A DNA stretch of 64,000 nucleotides from SMWN01 sp965221455 (GCA_965221455.1 OZ244890.1:1488001-1552000), one strand, 5' to 3'. Counted from the first letter of the stretch, positions 43,880-53,227 are shown. Program-made: numbers and translations. The notes: a model not told the origin generated them from the letters alone.

Positions 43880-45840
43880 ACACCCCTCTGTGGCAGCCCG
43901 ATGCACAGCAGCTCGCTTCCAGTAACTTAAGCCTGTTCATCAATGAATTAAATCATCGTCATGGTTTGCAACTCAAGAACTATGAAGATGTATACCAATG
44001 GTCTATCAATGAACTGGAATCCTTCTGGGAAGGGGTTTGGGATATCTGCGGCGTCATCGGCAAGCGTGGTGAACAGACGTTGGTCAACGCCGAAGAAATG
44101 TCGGAGGCACGGTTTTTCCCCGATGCCACGCTGAACTTCGCCGAAAATTTATTACGTCGTCGGGACAATAACGATGCCTTGATCTTTCGGGCGGAAGATC
44201 AGGTTCGCAGGCGACTTTCCACACAAGCACTATACGATGAAGTATCTTGCCTGGCTCAGGCTCTGCGTGCGCAGGGCATTGTTCCCGGTGATCGTATTGC
44301 AGCTATCATGCCCAATATGCCCGAGACCATCACGATGATGTTGGCCGGAGCCTCGATCGGCGCAATCTGGTCCGCCTGCTCTCCGGATTTTGGTGAACAG
44401 GGGTTGTTGGATCGCTTCGGACAAATCAAACCCAGGCTACTGATTGCCTGCGATGGATATATTTATAACGGTAAATATATCAATATCTTGCCCAAATTAG
44501 GCAAGGTATCCAATAAATTAGATGGTCTGCAACATGCCATCATCGTGCCTTATTTTGCAAAAAACACGACAGAAATTGCAGACATATCCGGGATTAAACG
44601 ATCTATTTTATACAAAGATTTTGTTTCGTCATACCAACCCGGGGAGATTGAATTTACTCAACTTCCGTTTAACCATCCTCTTTATATTTTATTTTCCAGC
44701 GGCACGACAGGTGCGCCTAAATGTATTGTGCATACAGCCGGGGGAACGCTGATCCAGCATTTAAAAGAACATAAGTTGCATTCTGATATTAAGCCGAATG
44801 ATCGTGTATTCTATTTTACAACCTGTGCCTGGATGATGTGGAACTGGCTGGTTTCCTGTTTGGCGTCCGAGGCCGCATTATTACTCTATGATGGTTCGCC
44901 ACTCTACTCCGATGGCAATATTCTGTTTGCTTATGCCGATACTGAAGATATGACTCATTTCGGTACATCAGCGAAGTTTATCGATGTACTGAAGAAGAAA
45001 ATTCACCCGGGAGACGGCCATGATTTAAGTGCTTTACGTTTCATTGCTGTAACCGGCTCACCATTGGCCGCAGAAAGTTTTGACTTTATCCATGAAAAGA
45101 TCAAGGCGAATGTATACATCGCCTCTATTTCCGGCGGCACGGATATTATTTCCTGTTTTGTGCTGGGCAACCCTGTCAGTCCGGTATGGCGTGGTGAAAT
45201 ACCTTGTTGTGGTTTGGGTATGGCCGTGGAAGTGTGGAATGACAGGGGGATATCAGTAGTCCAGGAAAAAGGTGAGCTGGTTTGTACCAGGCCTTTTCCT
45301 TCCATGCCTTCAGGCTTCTGGAATGATGCAGAAAATAAAAAATATCATGCCGCCTATTTTGATGTTTGGCCTGGTATATGGGTGCATGGCGATTTTGCCG
45401 AAATAACAGAAAATAAGGGCATCATTATTCACGGACGCAGCGATGCAACCCTGAATCCGGGCGGGGTTCGAATCGGTACTGCGGAAATTTACAGACAGGT
45501 TGAACAAATCGAGGAGGTTACAGAGAGTATTGCTATCGGACAAACATGGAATAAAGATATCCGAATTATATTATTCGTTATACTTAAAGAAAATATCATT
45601 CTAAATGAACATTTGATAAAAAAAATAAAGCAGCAGGTGTTGCACGGTGCAAGTCCACGTCATGTGCCCGGGAAGATAATACAGGTCAGTGATATCCCTC
45701 GTACTAAATCGGGCAAGATAACAGAGTTAGCGGTAAGAGCGGTGATTGAAGGACACCGGATCAAAAATAAAACATCTCTGGCCAATCCGGAAGCATTGGA
45801 ACAATACAAAAATCTGCCGGAACTACGTCAGAAAGACTAA
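43876..45840 (+). CDS. aacS: Acetoacetyl-CoA synthetase
   Basis: This 654-residue ANL-superfamily ligase activates acetoacetate, the pathway end product, with ATP and CoA. It has the P-loop ILFSSGTTGAPKCIVHTAGG (about residue 273), CAWMMWNWLVSCLASEAALLLYDGSP typical of AacS, GGTDIISCFV, and the A10 lysine in PRTKSGKITELAVRAVIEG. It lets acetoacetate from Fah enter acetyl-CoA metabolism. It is translationally coupled to the MarR gene. Confidence 0.94.
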   Translation: MNTPLWQPDAQQLASSNLSLFINELNHRHGLQLKNYEDVYQWSINELESFWEGVWDICGVIGKRGEQTLVNAEEMSEARFFPDATLNFAENLLRRRDNNDALIFRAEDQVRRRLSTQALYDEVSCLAQALRAQGIVPGDRIAAIMPNMPETITMMLAGASIGAIWSACSPDFGEQGLLDRFGQIKPRLLIACDGYIYNGKYINILPKLGKVSNKLDGLQHAIIVPYFAKNTTEIADISGIKRSILYKDFVSSYQPGEIEFTQLPFNHPLYILFSSGTTGAPKCIVHTAGGTLIQHLKEHKLHSDIKPNDRVFYFTTCAWMMWNWLVSCLASEAALLLYDGSPLYSDGNILFAYADTEDMTHFGTSAKFIDVLKKKIHPGDGHDLSALRFIAVTGSPLAAESFDFIHEKIKANVYIASISGGTDIISCFVLGNPVSPVWRGEIPCCGLGMAVEVWNDRGISVVQEKGELVCTRPFPSMPSGFWNDAENKKYHAAYFDVWPGIWVHGDFAEITENKGIIIHGRSDATLNPGGVRIGTAEIYRQVEQIEEVTESIAIGQTWNKDIRIILFVILKENIILNEHLIKKIKQQVLHGASPRHVPGKIIQVSDIPRTKSGKITELAVRAVIEGHRIKNKTSLANPEALEQYKNLPELRQKD

Positions 45841-45863
45841 TACCTGAAAGATATTGATTGCGT

Positions 45864-45883
45864 GGCGTTTTTCGTGGAACGCC
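45864..45883. terminator. Hairpin between convergent aacS and luxR-type genes
   Basis: GGCGTT-TTTCGTGG-AACGCC forms a 6-bp stem in the 58-bp gap between two convergent genes. It has no strong U tract, so it is only a weak terminator candidate. Confidence 0.35.
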
Positions 45884-45898
45884 TTGTCAGGAACTCAA

Positions 45899-47023
45899 TT
45901 AATTTGATAACAGCCGAATCAATGCCGTCCTGTTATGTGTATCGGTTTTTTTATAAATATGGGAAAGGTGATGTTCAACTGTTTTTATACTGATAGATAA
46001 TTTTTCAGCAATCTGTGCGGATGTTAAACCGCGACTGACTTGATGTACGGTTTCTCGTTCTCTTTGTGTCAAGGTAAAATCGTTGAGTCGGGCTTCGGAA
46101 ACAAGATTCGAATCCTCGTTCAGGAAAATTAATATAATCAATGGGCGTTGTACATCAGCATCCAACAGGTCGACTCTGATCCTGGAATCAGGATTCATTC
46201 CTGTGAAGATATTGATATGATCAAATCCACCATGTACACCGTCATCCTTTTTCAGGAGATATTTAATATAATCCTGTATCTCTTCAGACAGGTATGTTTT
46301 GACAGAAGTGTTATTCCGCTCTATCGGTGCAGTGTTATTTTGATTAATACCCAATTGGTTGCCTGCGTTCCCCGCGAAATCAATACAACGAAAATCTTCA
46401 TCAAGTACAAGATAGTGCTCTATCGAAGCCTGCTCCATAAGGTTCCGAATGATTGAACGTGAACGAGACCAATTATTAATAACTTGTCCAAGTCTCAGGC
46501 CGGTGGCGATTTGGGAAGAAAACAGCCTGGCTTTTAAATAATCTTCTGTTGTGTAATATGAGGTGCTTTTGGGTCGTTGGAAGCCGAATAAACCTAACAT
46601 CCCCTGTTGGTCGCCGACACCGAAGATGATACTGCTATGCAGGTTCTGGGGCCTGAGAAAATCCTGATAATACTCTGTATTGATGTAGTCGTATTCATTA
46701 TCTATGGCTTCGTTGGTTGAAATAATTAAAGGTCGTCTTGAGTTTGCAAGATTTATCAGTCCATTAAAACAGGGATCGAAGCGATTATAATAATCCTGAT
46801 ACCGACTGATATATACGGGATCAAGATTGTATCCATGGCCACTCCGGAGCGGATTATTGTTTAAATCATCGCCCATGGAATAAAAAACAGCACTACTTGA
46901 ATTGAATAACGCACTGACCCTGTCAAATAGTATATTCGGAAACCGTCTTTCAGTAGCGCATTCGCCGACCAAACCGGAAATGTTGAGTATTTCTTCAATG
47001 TTTTTGTTAGACAAGTGAGTCAA
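45899..47023 (-). CDS. LuxR family transcriptional regulator
   Basis: This 374-residue protein has a C-terminal LuxR/GerE helix-turn-helix (LTQRERETVHQVSRGLTSAQIAEKLSISIKTVEHHLSHIYKK). The long N-terminal part, including SSIIFGVGDQQGMLGLFGFQRP, suggests a GAF-like sensor domain. There is no receiver domain. The start is a TTG; an AAGGTAG site ends about 6 nt upstream and no ATG is available. It is located between aacS and the aminotransferase, so it may respond to an aromatic metabolite. Confidence 0.85.
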   Translation of the reverse strand: MTHLSNKNIEEILNISGLVGECATERRFPNILFDRVSALFNSSSAVFYSMGDDLNNNPLRSGHGYNLDPVYISRYQDYYNRFDPCFNGLINLANSRRPLIISTNEAIDNEYDYINTEYYQDFLRPQNLHSSIIFGVGDQQGMLGLFGFQRPKSTSYYTTEDYLKARLFSSQIATGLRLGQVINNWSRSRSIIRNLMEQASIEHYLVLDEDFRCIDFAGNAGNQLGINQNNTAPIERNNTSVKTYLSEEIQDYIKYLLKKDDGVHGGFDHINIFTGMNPDSRIRVDLLDADVQRPLIILIFLNEDSNLVSEARLNDFTLTQRERETVHQVSRGLTSAQIAEKLSISIKTVEHHLSHIYKKTDTHNRTALIRLLSN

Positions 47024-47055
47024 TGCATCTACCTTCGGTGATTTGCTGTTTTTTA

Positions 47056-48147
47056 TTATTTAGCGGACAAAAATGACTCTAGTACATCAATTAACTTCCT
47101 GTTTTCATGCTCCAGACCAATCGAGACGCGCAAGCATTGCGGCAATCCATAAGCCGCTACAGGACGTACGATAATGCCATGTTTGCGTAGATGGGCATCC
47201 ACTGCTTGTGATTGTACAGAATCGGTGAAATGTACCAATAAAAAATTACCCAAACCGGGTGTTGTTTTTAAACCCGGTCGCTGTAGTTCTTTTTTTAGCC
47301 ATGCCATCCATTTGGTATTGTGTTGTCGTGCTTTATGCGTGTGTTGTGTATCGTACAGTGCAGCGACCGCCGCTGCCTGGGCAGGTCTGGAAATATTAAA
47401 TACACCCTTTATGCGATTCAGTGTATCAACAATTTTCGGGTCACACACAGCCCAACCGATACGTAACGCGGCAAGACCGTAGATCTTTGAGAAAGTATGC
47501 AGTACCACACAGTTGCCGTTGCGATGATTCACTAATTCATGGCAAGGACTATAATCAGTTTGTTCAACATATTCGCTGTAAGCCGCATCAATAACCAATA
47601 AAACATGCTTGGGAAGATTCTCGTGTAGACGATGGATTGTTTTCTCCGGCAAATAAGTTCCCGTCGGATTATTCGGGTTGGCAAGAAAAACGATTCTGGT
47701 TCTATCCGTGACTTTAGATAAAATTATATCTACATCCGCAGTTAATTCCTTTTCCGATACGGCGATTGGTGTAGCACCATTGGCCTGTGCAGCAATACGA
47801 TAGGCGATAAATGCGTGTTCTGTGAAGACAATCTCATCACCCGGTCCGGAATAAGCCCTGGCCAATAGATCAATCAGCTGTTCCGAACCGTTGGCACAAA
47901 TAATCTGTTCAGAATGTAAGTGATAAAAATTCGCCAGCGCTGCACGTAAATCAGTTGCACCGCCATCCGGGTAACGGGCCAATTCAGCAGCGCTATCCTT
48001 GAAAGCGCTCACCGCTTTGGGACTGGCTCCCAGGGGGGACTCATTTGAGGAAAGTTTGGCAGGGTTGGCAATACCCGGAATACTGTCTTCCCCGGCGACA
48101 TACGATATGGTTTCTAAAATGTGCGGATGTGGTTTTGGAGCGGACAT
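47056..48147 (-). CDS. HisC-like (probable aromatic) aminotransferase
   Basis: This 363-residue class I/II PLP aminotransferase is similar to histidinol-phosphate aminotransferase: SSNESPLGASPKA at the start, ANPNNPTGTYLPE (about residue 155), DAAYSEYV, and HTFSKIYGLAALRIGWAV with the PLP lysine (about 218). In this position, among phh, hpp and hmg genes and with a regulon operator 43 bp upstream, it most likely transaminates tyrosine to 4-hydroxyphenylpyruvate. HisC-type enzymes are known to accept aromatic amino acids. A role in histidine synthesis cannot be excluded from sequence alone, but no his genes are nearby. Confidence 0.85.
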   Translation of the reverse strand: MSAPKPHPHILETISYVAGEDSIPGIANPAKLSSNESPLGASPKAVSAFKDSAAELARYPDGGATDLRAALANFYHLHSEQIICANGSEQLIDLLARAYSGPGDEIVFTEHAFIAYRIAAQANGATPIAVSEKELTADVDIILSKVTDRTRIVFLANPNNPTGTYLPEKTIHRLHENLPKHVLLVIDAAYSEYVEQTDYSPCHELVNHRNGNCVVLHTFSKIYGLAALRIGWAVCDPKIVDTLNRIKGVFNISRPAQAAAVAALYDTQHTHKARQHNTKWMAWLKKELQRPGLKTTPGLGNFLLVHFTDSVQSQAVDAHLRKHGIIVRPVAAYGLPQCLRVSIGLEHENRKLIDVLESFLSAK

Positions 48148-48176
48148 TTTGGAGACATCATCAGGCGATAGAAATT

Positions 48177-48220
48177 TACAATATTAAATTAGTTGCAATT
48201 ATAACTAATTTAATATTGTA
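48177..48220. promoter_or_regulatory. 44-bp perfect inverted repeat, operator upstream of the aminotransferase
   Basis: Two 18-bp arms, TACAATATTAAATTAGTT and its exact complement, flank an 8-bp centre. The core 48190-48207 (TAGTTGCAATTATAACTA) fits the regulon pattern TAGTTG-N6-CAACTA with one mismatch. It lies 30 bp upstream of the aminotransferase ATG. Its position fits an operator better than a terminator, because there is no T tract and the arms are A/T rich. Confidence 0.75.
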
Positions 48221-48373
48221 GAGATAGCAGGATAGTAAAATTTACCAAATACCCGATGCAGTAATGGAACTATGGTAAATAGTTATATTATTTTTCCACG
48301 TTACATAAAGTTACACAAAAAACCGTAATTGTTTTTATGAGTAACGGAATTTCAGGATGATAAAGTAATAAAC

Positions 48374-48838
48374 TTAATCCAGCGGCAAGATCGTGGTGGA
48401 TTTGTGTTGTTGCAAAACAATGCTGGTATTGGCTGACTTGACTGATTTTAGATTCAATAACTCTTTCATTAAAAAGATTTCAAGTTGCTCGACATTTTTA
48501 ATAATAATTTTAAGCAGAAAATCATGGTTACCACTGACAGATGAACATTCCAGTATGTTGCTGGAATCAGCGACGAATTGAGTGAACTCATTGATATTCT
48601 CCGGGTGGTGTGTCTCAAGTGAGATATGGATATAGGCGACGACATCAAGTCCCAATTTCTTTGGATGCAGTATCGCGGTGTAATGGTCAATCAGCCCGTC
48701 TTTTTCCAGTTTTTTTATCCGTCGCCAGCAGGGTGCGGCAGAGAGGTTGGCCTGACCGGCCAGTTGTTGATTGGTGGCGTGGCCGTTCCTTTGCAAGAGG
48801 GTGAGCAGTAAACGATCAACTTTATCAATTGTACGCAA
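48374..48838 (-). CDS. Lrp/AsnC family transcriptional regulator
   Basis: This 154-residue regulator has the N-terminal HTH (VDRLLLTLLQRNGHATNQQLAGQANLSAAPCWRRIKKLEKDGLI) and the C-terminal RAM ligand domain (GLDVVAYIHISLETH, then CSSVSGNHDFLLKIIIKN). Start codon is TTG. It is divergent from phhA with an inverted repeat in between, so it likely controls phenylalanine hydroxylase expression in response to an aromatic amino acid. Confidence 0.9.
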   Translation of the reverse strand: MRTIDKVDRLLLTLLQRNGHATNQQLAGQANLSAAPCWRRIKKLEKDGLIDHYTAILHPKKLGLDVVAYIHISLETHHPENINEFTQFVADSSNILECSSVSGNHDFLLKIIIKNVEQLEIFLMKELLNLKSVKSANTSIVLQQHKSTTILPLD

Positions 48839-48871
48839 ATTTATTTTTTATTTATGTTATAAATTAGAATA

Positions 48872-48906
48872 TTATTTCTATAATCTAGCTTATATTATAG
48901 AAATAA
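48872..48906. promoter_or_regulatory. Inverted repeat in the lrp-phhA divergent promoter
   Basis: Two perfect 13-bp arms, TTATTTCTATAAT and ATTATAGAAATAA, are separated by 9 bp. It is centred about 85 bp upstream of phhA and 50 bp upstream of the Lrp-type gene, as expected for an Lrp-family binding site. It differs in sequence from the MarR-type sites elsewhere in the cluster. Confidence 0.65.
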
Positions 48907-48972
48907 GCAAAGATTTTGATCTAAAAATAAAATATTATTTTTCGTTCATTAATAGAACGAAGATATCAGCTC

Positions 48973-49758
48973 ATGACAAAGTCATCCTCCTATATCGCCC
49001 ATGTCCAGGATGCAAACGGCGTGATTAATTACACTTCTGAGGAAAACCGGATTTGGCGCGATCTGATTCAGAAACAACTTCAACATATCCCGGAATATTG
49101 TTGCAAGGAGTATCTACAGGTTGTTGAACAAACCCGGTTTCCGCTCACGTATATCCCCCAATGCAGTGATCTGTCCGAGCGTATTTATCCACAGACCCAA
49201 TGGCGATTGATACCCGTTCCGGCGCTAATAGATTTTGGTCGTTTCTTCGAGATGTTAAGTCAACGTGAATTTCCGGCAGCGGCCTTTATTCGACGACGTG
49301 AAGAGTTTGAATATCTCCAGGAACCGGATATTTTTCATGAGTTATTCGGTCACGCCCCCATGTTGCTCAATCCACATATTGCCCGTTTGACTCATGCCAT
49401 AGGTCAGGCGGGATTGATCGCCGAACCTGAGGAGTATTCATTTTTGGCAAGATTAAACTGGTTCACGATGGAATTCGGTTTAATCAACACAGATGCGGGC
49501 ATTAAAGCCTATGGTGCCGGATTATGTTCTTCCATCAGCGAAATACAGTATTCCATTAACAGTGAAATACCTGAACGCAAGACATTTGATGTTATCGACC
49601 TGTTACGCACACCGTATCGTATTGATATCCATCAACCCATTTATTATGTCATTGATAGTCTGGAACAATTATCAGCGTTGGCCGAAGAGGATTTGCTGGC
49701 TCTTGTTAGAGAGGCCAGGGAATCGGGTTTGCATGAGCCCGTATATGCAACTGATTAA
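48973..49758 (+). CDS. phhA: Phenylalanine 4-monooxygenase
   Basis: This 261-residue pterin-dependent enzyme hydroxylates phenylalanine to tyrosine. The iron facial triad is visible: two His in PDIFHELFGHAPML (about residue 121) and Glu in NWFTMEFGLI (about 165). FPAAAFIRRREEFEYLQEPD and YGAGLCSSISEIQYS (pterin and substrate residues) are conserved. It has the usual bacterial length, without a regulatory ACT domain. phhB follows at 25 nt. Confidence 0.96.
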   Translation: MTKSSSYIAHVQDANGVINYTSEENRIWRDLIQKQLQHIPEYCCKEYLQVVEQTRFPLTYIPQCSDLSERIYPQTQWRLIPVPALIDFGRFFEMLSQREFPAAAFIRRREEFEYLQEPDIFHELFGHAPMLLNPHIARLTHAIGQAGLIAEPEEYSFLARLNWFTMEFGLINTDAGIKAYGAGLCSSISEIQYSINSEIPERKTFDVIDLLRTPYRIDIHQPIYYVIDSLEQLSALAEEDLLALVREARESGLHEPVYATD

Positions 49759-49783
49759 TCTTATTATTTAACAGGGGAGAATT

Positions 49784-50143
49784 ATGCAGGACGATACTTC
49801 AGTCTGTGCGCTCTCGGAGGGGCGATGCAAGCCGTGCGATGGTGCAGGTCGAGCCTTGACTATTGATGAAGCAACAGGCTATATGGGAAAGATTCACCCG
49901 GATTGGGCATTGTCAGAGGATGGTATATGTATTTCTCGTCGGTTCAAATTCAAGGGCTACGCGAAAGCTGTCGGTTTCGCCAACGCTGTAGGCTGGATAG
50001 CAATTCAGCAGGGGCATCATCCAGACATTGCCTTTGGTTGGGGTTACTGCAAAGTATCCTTTACCACGCACGAGCTTAATGGTTTATCTGAAAATGATTT
50101 TATTTGTGCCGCAAAAGTCGACCTGTTGGTCATGGAGAATTAA
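49784..50143 (+). CDS. phhB: 4a-hydroxytetrahydrobiopterin dehydratase
   Basis: This 119-residue pterin dehydratase recycles the 4a-hydroxypterin made by PhhA. It has the signature GHHPDIAFGWGYCKVSFTTH with catalytic His residues (about 78), and the N-terminal CKPCDG typical of bacterial PhhB. A strong AGGGGAG ribosome binding site precedes the ATG. It forms an operon with phhA. Confidence 0.95.
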   Translation: MQDDTSVCALSEGRCKPCDGAGRALTIDEATGYMGKIHPDWALSEDGICISRRFKFKGYAKAVGFANAVGWIAIQQGHHPDIAFGWGYCKVSFTTHELNGLSENDFICAAKVDLLVMEN

Positions 50144-50356
50144 AAAAACGGTGATCAAGTGAGGCTTTCCCCATAAAACACGCCCCAAAGCCGCCGCTAT
50201 CCAGCCATATTGTTTTTGCTGTCAATGTCCATGCTTAAATCGTTCAATTTCCCTGTTTTTCCGCGCCTGCGCGGGCATAACAGTTTGATGGATTTCCGCT
50301 TTCGCGGGCATGACGAGGGGAAAGCGGGAGCGGCAATAGATTTGTAAGAAACGCCG
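50144..50356. other. Repeat-bearing spacer between phhB and the ankyrin cluster
   Basis: This region contains short palindromic elements of the type TTTCCGC-NNNGCG-GGCATGAC, plus a segment (GGGGAAAGCGGGAGCGGC) also present in the 118-bp spacers of the ankyrin cluster. It marks the border of the inserted block. Confidence 0.6.
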
Positions 50357-51124
50357 CTATTCCAATTCGCGCAACAATTCTTCGGCTCTTTGCTGGTTTG
50401 TGTCGCCGCGTTTTTCCATGGCACCTTGCAGAAAAAGCGCGATGACGCTTTCTTTGCCATGTTCCATTATGGCTATTTCCAGTGCTGTTTGACCGGCATT
50501 ATTGCGGATATGCAAATTCGCCCCTGCTTTGACAAGGGCAAGTGCAATTTCGGTGTGACCTCCTCGACCTCCTTCTGCCGCAAGATGCAAAGGCGTCCAG
50601 CCAGCCGAGCCATGTGCCGCAAGATGCAAAGGCGTCCAGCCATTTATATTTTTTGCGTGAATATCCACCCCTGCTTTGACAAGGGTAAGTGCAATTTCGG
50701 TGTGACCTTCCCTTGCCGCATAAAGCAAAGGCGTCCAGCCATCTTTAGTTTTTGCGTGAATATCCGCCCCTGCTCTAATAAGGGCAAGTGCAGTTTCGGT
50801 TGGAATGGACAAGGTCCATAGCGCAAAATGCAAAGGCGTCCAGCCATTTTTATCTTCTTTTGCGTTAATATCCGCCCCTGCTCTAATAAGGGCAAGTGCA
50901 GTTTTGGTGTGACCTCCTAATGCCGCAAGATGCAAAGGCGTTTCGCCATTTTTATCTTTTGCGTTAATATCCGCCCCTGCTTTGACAAGGGTAAGTGCAG
51001 TTTTGGTGTGACCTTCCCTTGCCGCATAATGCAAAGGCAGTAAATCGCTGTCAGCAAAACCACATCCGCCGATGACGGTGGTAAAAACAATCACGCACAA
51101 GGTACGCAAAAAGTTGTTAATCAT
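50357..51124 (-). CDS. Ankyrin-repeat protein A, possible lipoprotein
   Basis: This 255-residue protein has about 6 ankyrin repeats (units like TPLHLAALGGHTKTALALIRAGADINAK), two of them irregular (one containing SIPTET, one containing a duplicated GWTPLHLAA). The N-terminus is MINNFLRTLCVIVFTTVIGG followed by CGFADS. In this copy the signal peptide ends in IGG-C, a lipobox, instead of the NAFA-D site of its paralogues, so it may be lipidated. The frame extends upstream to 51346, but the conserved GGAG site and signal peptide set the start at 51124. The C-terminal cap (HIRNNAGQTALEIAI to ELLRELE) is shared with all paralogues. Confidence 0.85.
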   Translation of the reverse strand: MINNFLRTLCVIVFTTVIGGCGFADSDLLPLHYAAREGHTKTALTLVKAGADINAKDKNGETPLHLAALGGHTKTALALIRAGADINAKEDKNGWTPLHFALWTLSIPTETALALIRAGADIHAKTKDGWTPLLYAAREGHTEIALTLVKAGVDIHAKNINGWTPLHLAAHGSAGWTPLHLAAEGGRGGHTEIALALVKAGANLHIRNNAGQTALEIAIMEHGKESVIALFLQGAMEKRGDTNQQRAEELLRELE

Positions 51125-51242
51125 TATTCTTTTATCTCCAAACAAACGCCGCGATATTATCATGAAATTAGTTGTGGATTTCCGCCTGCGCGGGCATGAC
51201 GAGGGGAAAGCGGGAGCGGCAATAGATTTGTAAGAAACGCCG
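51125..51242 (-). repeat. 118-bp conserved leader, first of the ankyrin-cluster spacers
   Basis: The spacer between paralogues A and B is 118 bp. Spacers of the same length and nearly the same sequence occur at 52077-52194 and 53110-53227, and the leader of paralogue D starts the same way. They carry the ribosome binding site (GGAGATAA before ATG) and a GC-rich palindromic element, and so were duplicated together with the genes. Confidence 0.85.
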
Positions 51243-52076
51243 CTATTCCAATTCGCGCAACAATTCTTCGGCTCTTTGCTGGTTTGTGTCGTCGCGTTTT
51301 TCCATGGCACCTTGCAGAAAAAGCGCGATGACGCTTTCTTTGCCATGTTCTATTATGGCTATTTCCAGTGCTGTTTGACCGGCATTATTGCGGATATGCA
51401 AATTCGCCCCTGCTTTGACAAGGGCAAGTGCAATTTCGGTGTGACCTTCCCATGCCGCATAATGCAAAGGCGTCCCGCCATCTTTAGTTTTTGCGTTAAT
51501 ATCCGCCCCTGCTTTGACAAGGGCAAGTGCAGTTTCGGTGTGACCGCTTAATGCCGCAAAATGCAAAGGCGTCCTGCCATCATGCAAAGGCGTCCAGCCA
51601 TCTTTATCTTCTTTTGCGTTAATATCCGCCCCTGCTTTGACAAGGGCAAGTGCAATTTCGGTGTGACCTTCCCATGCCGCATAATGCAAAGGCGTCCCGC
51701 CATCTTTAGTTTTTGCGTTAATATCCGCCCCTGCTTTGACAAGGGCAAGTGCAATTTCGGTGTGACCTTGCCATGCCGCATAATGCAAAGGCGTCCAGCC
51801 ATCTTTAGTTTTTGCGTTAATATCCGCCCCTGCTTTGACAAGGGCAAGTGCAGTTTCGGTGTCACCTCCTCTTGCCGCAAAATGCAAAGGCGTCGTGCCA
51901 TATTTATTTTTTGCGTTAATATCCGCCCCGTCGTCAATCAATCGTTTCACTTCGGCAATATCGCCATTCTCCGCCGCCTGATGTAAAGGCGGTAAATCGC
52001 TGTCAGCAAAAGCATTTCCGCCGATGACGGTGGTAAAAACAATCACGCACAAGGTACGCAAAAAGTTGTTAATCAT
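51243..52076 (-). CDS. Ankyrin-repeat protein B, secreted
   Basis: This 277-residue protein has a signal peptide (LRTLCVIVFTTVIGGNAFA, cleavage before DS) and about 7 ankyrin repeats. One is irregular and contains the doubled string GWTPLHDGRTPLHFAA, probably from an unequal crossover. Repeats are almost identical to one another at the DNA level (99-bp period). The start at 52076 is set by the signal peptide; the frame is open further upstream but reads the preceding gene's spacer. Confidence 0.87.
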   Translation of the reverse strand: MINNFLRTLCVIVFTTVIGGNAFADSDLPPLHQAAENGDIAEVKRLIDDGADINAKNKYGTTPLHFAARGGDTETALALVKAGADINAKTKDGWTPLHYAAWQGHTEIALALVKAGADINAKTKDGGTPLHYAAWEGHTEIALALVKAGADINAKEDKDGWTPLHDGRTPLHFAALSGHTETALALVKAGADINAKTKDGGTPLHYAAWEGHTEIALALVKAGANLHIRNNAGQTALEIAIIEHGKESVIALFLQGAMEKRDDTNQQRAEELLRELE

Positions 52077-52194
52077 TATTCTTTTATCTCCAAACAAACG
52101 CCGCGATATTATCATGAAATTAGTTGTGGATTTCCGCCTGCGCGGGCATGACGAGGGGAAAGCGGGAGCGGCAATAGATTTGTAAGAAACGCCG
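52077..52194 (-). repeat. 118-bp conserved leader between ankyrin genes B and C
   Basis: Same length and near-identical sequence as 51125-51242. Confidence 0.85.
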
Positions 52195-53109
52195 CTATTC
52201 CAATTCGCGCAACAATTCTTCGGCTCTTTGCTGGTTTGTGTCGCCGCGTTTTTCCATGGCACCTTGCAGAAAAAGCGCGATGACGCTTTCTTTGCCATGT
52301 TTTATTATGGCCATTTCCAGTGCTGTTTGACCGGCATTATTGCGGATATGCAAATTCGCCCCTGCTTTGACAAGGGCAAGTGCAGTTTCGGTGTGACCTC
52401 TTTCTGCCGCATCATGCAAAGGCGTTTCGCCATTTGTATCTTTTGCGTTAATATCCGCCCCTGCTTTGATAAGGGCAAGTGCAGTTCCGGTTTGACCGTC
52501 CCTTACCGCACCATGCAAAGGCGTACTGCCAATTATATTTTTTGCGTTAATATCCGCCCCTGCTTTGATAAGGGCAAGTGCAATTTCGGTGTGACCTCTC
52601 CATGCCGCAGAATGCAGAGGCGTATTGCCAAATTGATCTTTTGCGTTAATATCCGCCCCTGCTTTAATGAGGGCAAGTGCAATTTCGGTGTGACCGAATC
52701 CGTATGCTGCCGCATAAAGCAAAGGCGTCGCGCCAAATGTATCTTTTGCGTTAATATCCGCCCCTGCTTTGACAAGGGCAAGTGCAGTTTCGGTGTGAAC
52801 TATGAATGCCGCACCATGCAAAGGCGTACTGCCAATTATATTTTTTGCGTTAATATCCGCCCCTGCTTTGACAAGGGCAAGTGCAGTTTCGGTGTCACCT
52901 CCTACTGCCGCATAATGCAAAGGCGTTTCGCCATTTTTATCTTTTGCGTGAATATCCGCCCCGTCGTCAATCAATCGTTTCACTTCGGCAATATCGCCAT
53001 TCTCCGCCGCCTGATGTAAAGGCGGTAAATCGCTGTCAGCAAAAGCATTTCCGCCGATGACGGTGGTAAAAACAATCACGCACAAGGTACGCAAAAAGTT
53101 GTTAATCAT
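52195..53109 (-). CDS. Ankyrin-repeat protein C, secreted
   Basis: This 304-residue protein has the same signal peptide as B and D (cleavage after NAFA) and about 8 ankyrin repeats. Two share the unusual loop IIGSTPLHGA, showing repeat duplication inside the gene. It is predicted to be exported to the periplasm or beyond. The C-terminal capping segment is identical in plan to the other copies. Confidence 0.88.
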   Translation of the reverse strand: MINNFLRTLCVIVFTTVIGGNAFADSDLPPLHQAAENGDIAEVKRLIDDGADIHAKDKNGETPLHYAAVGGDTETALALVKAGADINAKNIIGSTPLHGAAFIVHTETALALVKAGADINAKDTFGATPLLYAAAYGFGHTEIALALIKAGADINAKDQFGNTPLHSAAWRGHTEIALALIKAGADINAKNIIGSTPLHGAVRDGQTGTALALIKAGADINAKDTNGETPLHDAAERGHTETALALVKAGANLHIRNNAGQTALEMAIIKHGKESVIALFLQGAMEKRGDTNQQRAEELLRELE

Positions 53110-53227
53110 TATTCTTTTATCTCCAAACAAACGCCGCGATATTATCATGAAATTAGTTGTGGATTTCCGCCTGTGCGGGCATGACGAGGGGAAAGCGGGA
53201 GCGGCAATAGATTTGTAAGAAACGCCG
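53110..53227 (-). repeat. 118-bp conserved leader between ankyrin genes C and D
   Basis: Same length and near-identical sequence as 51125-51242. Confidence 0.85.
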
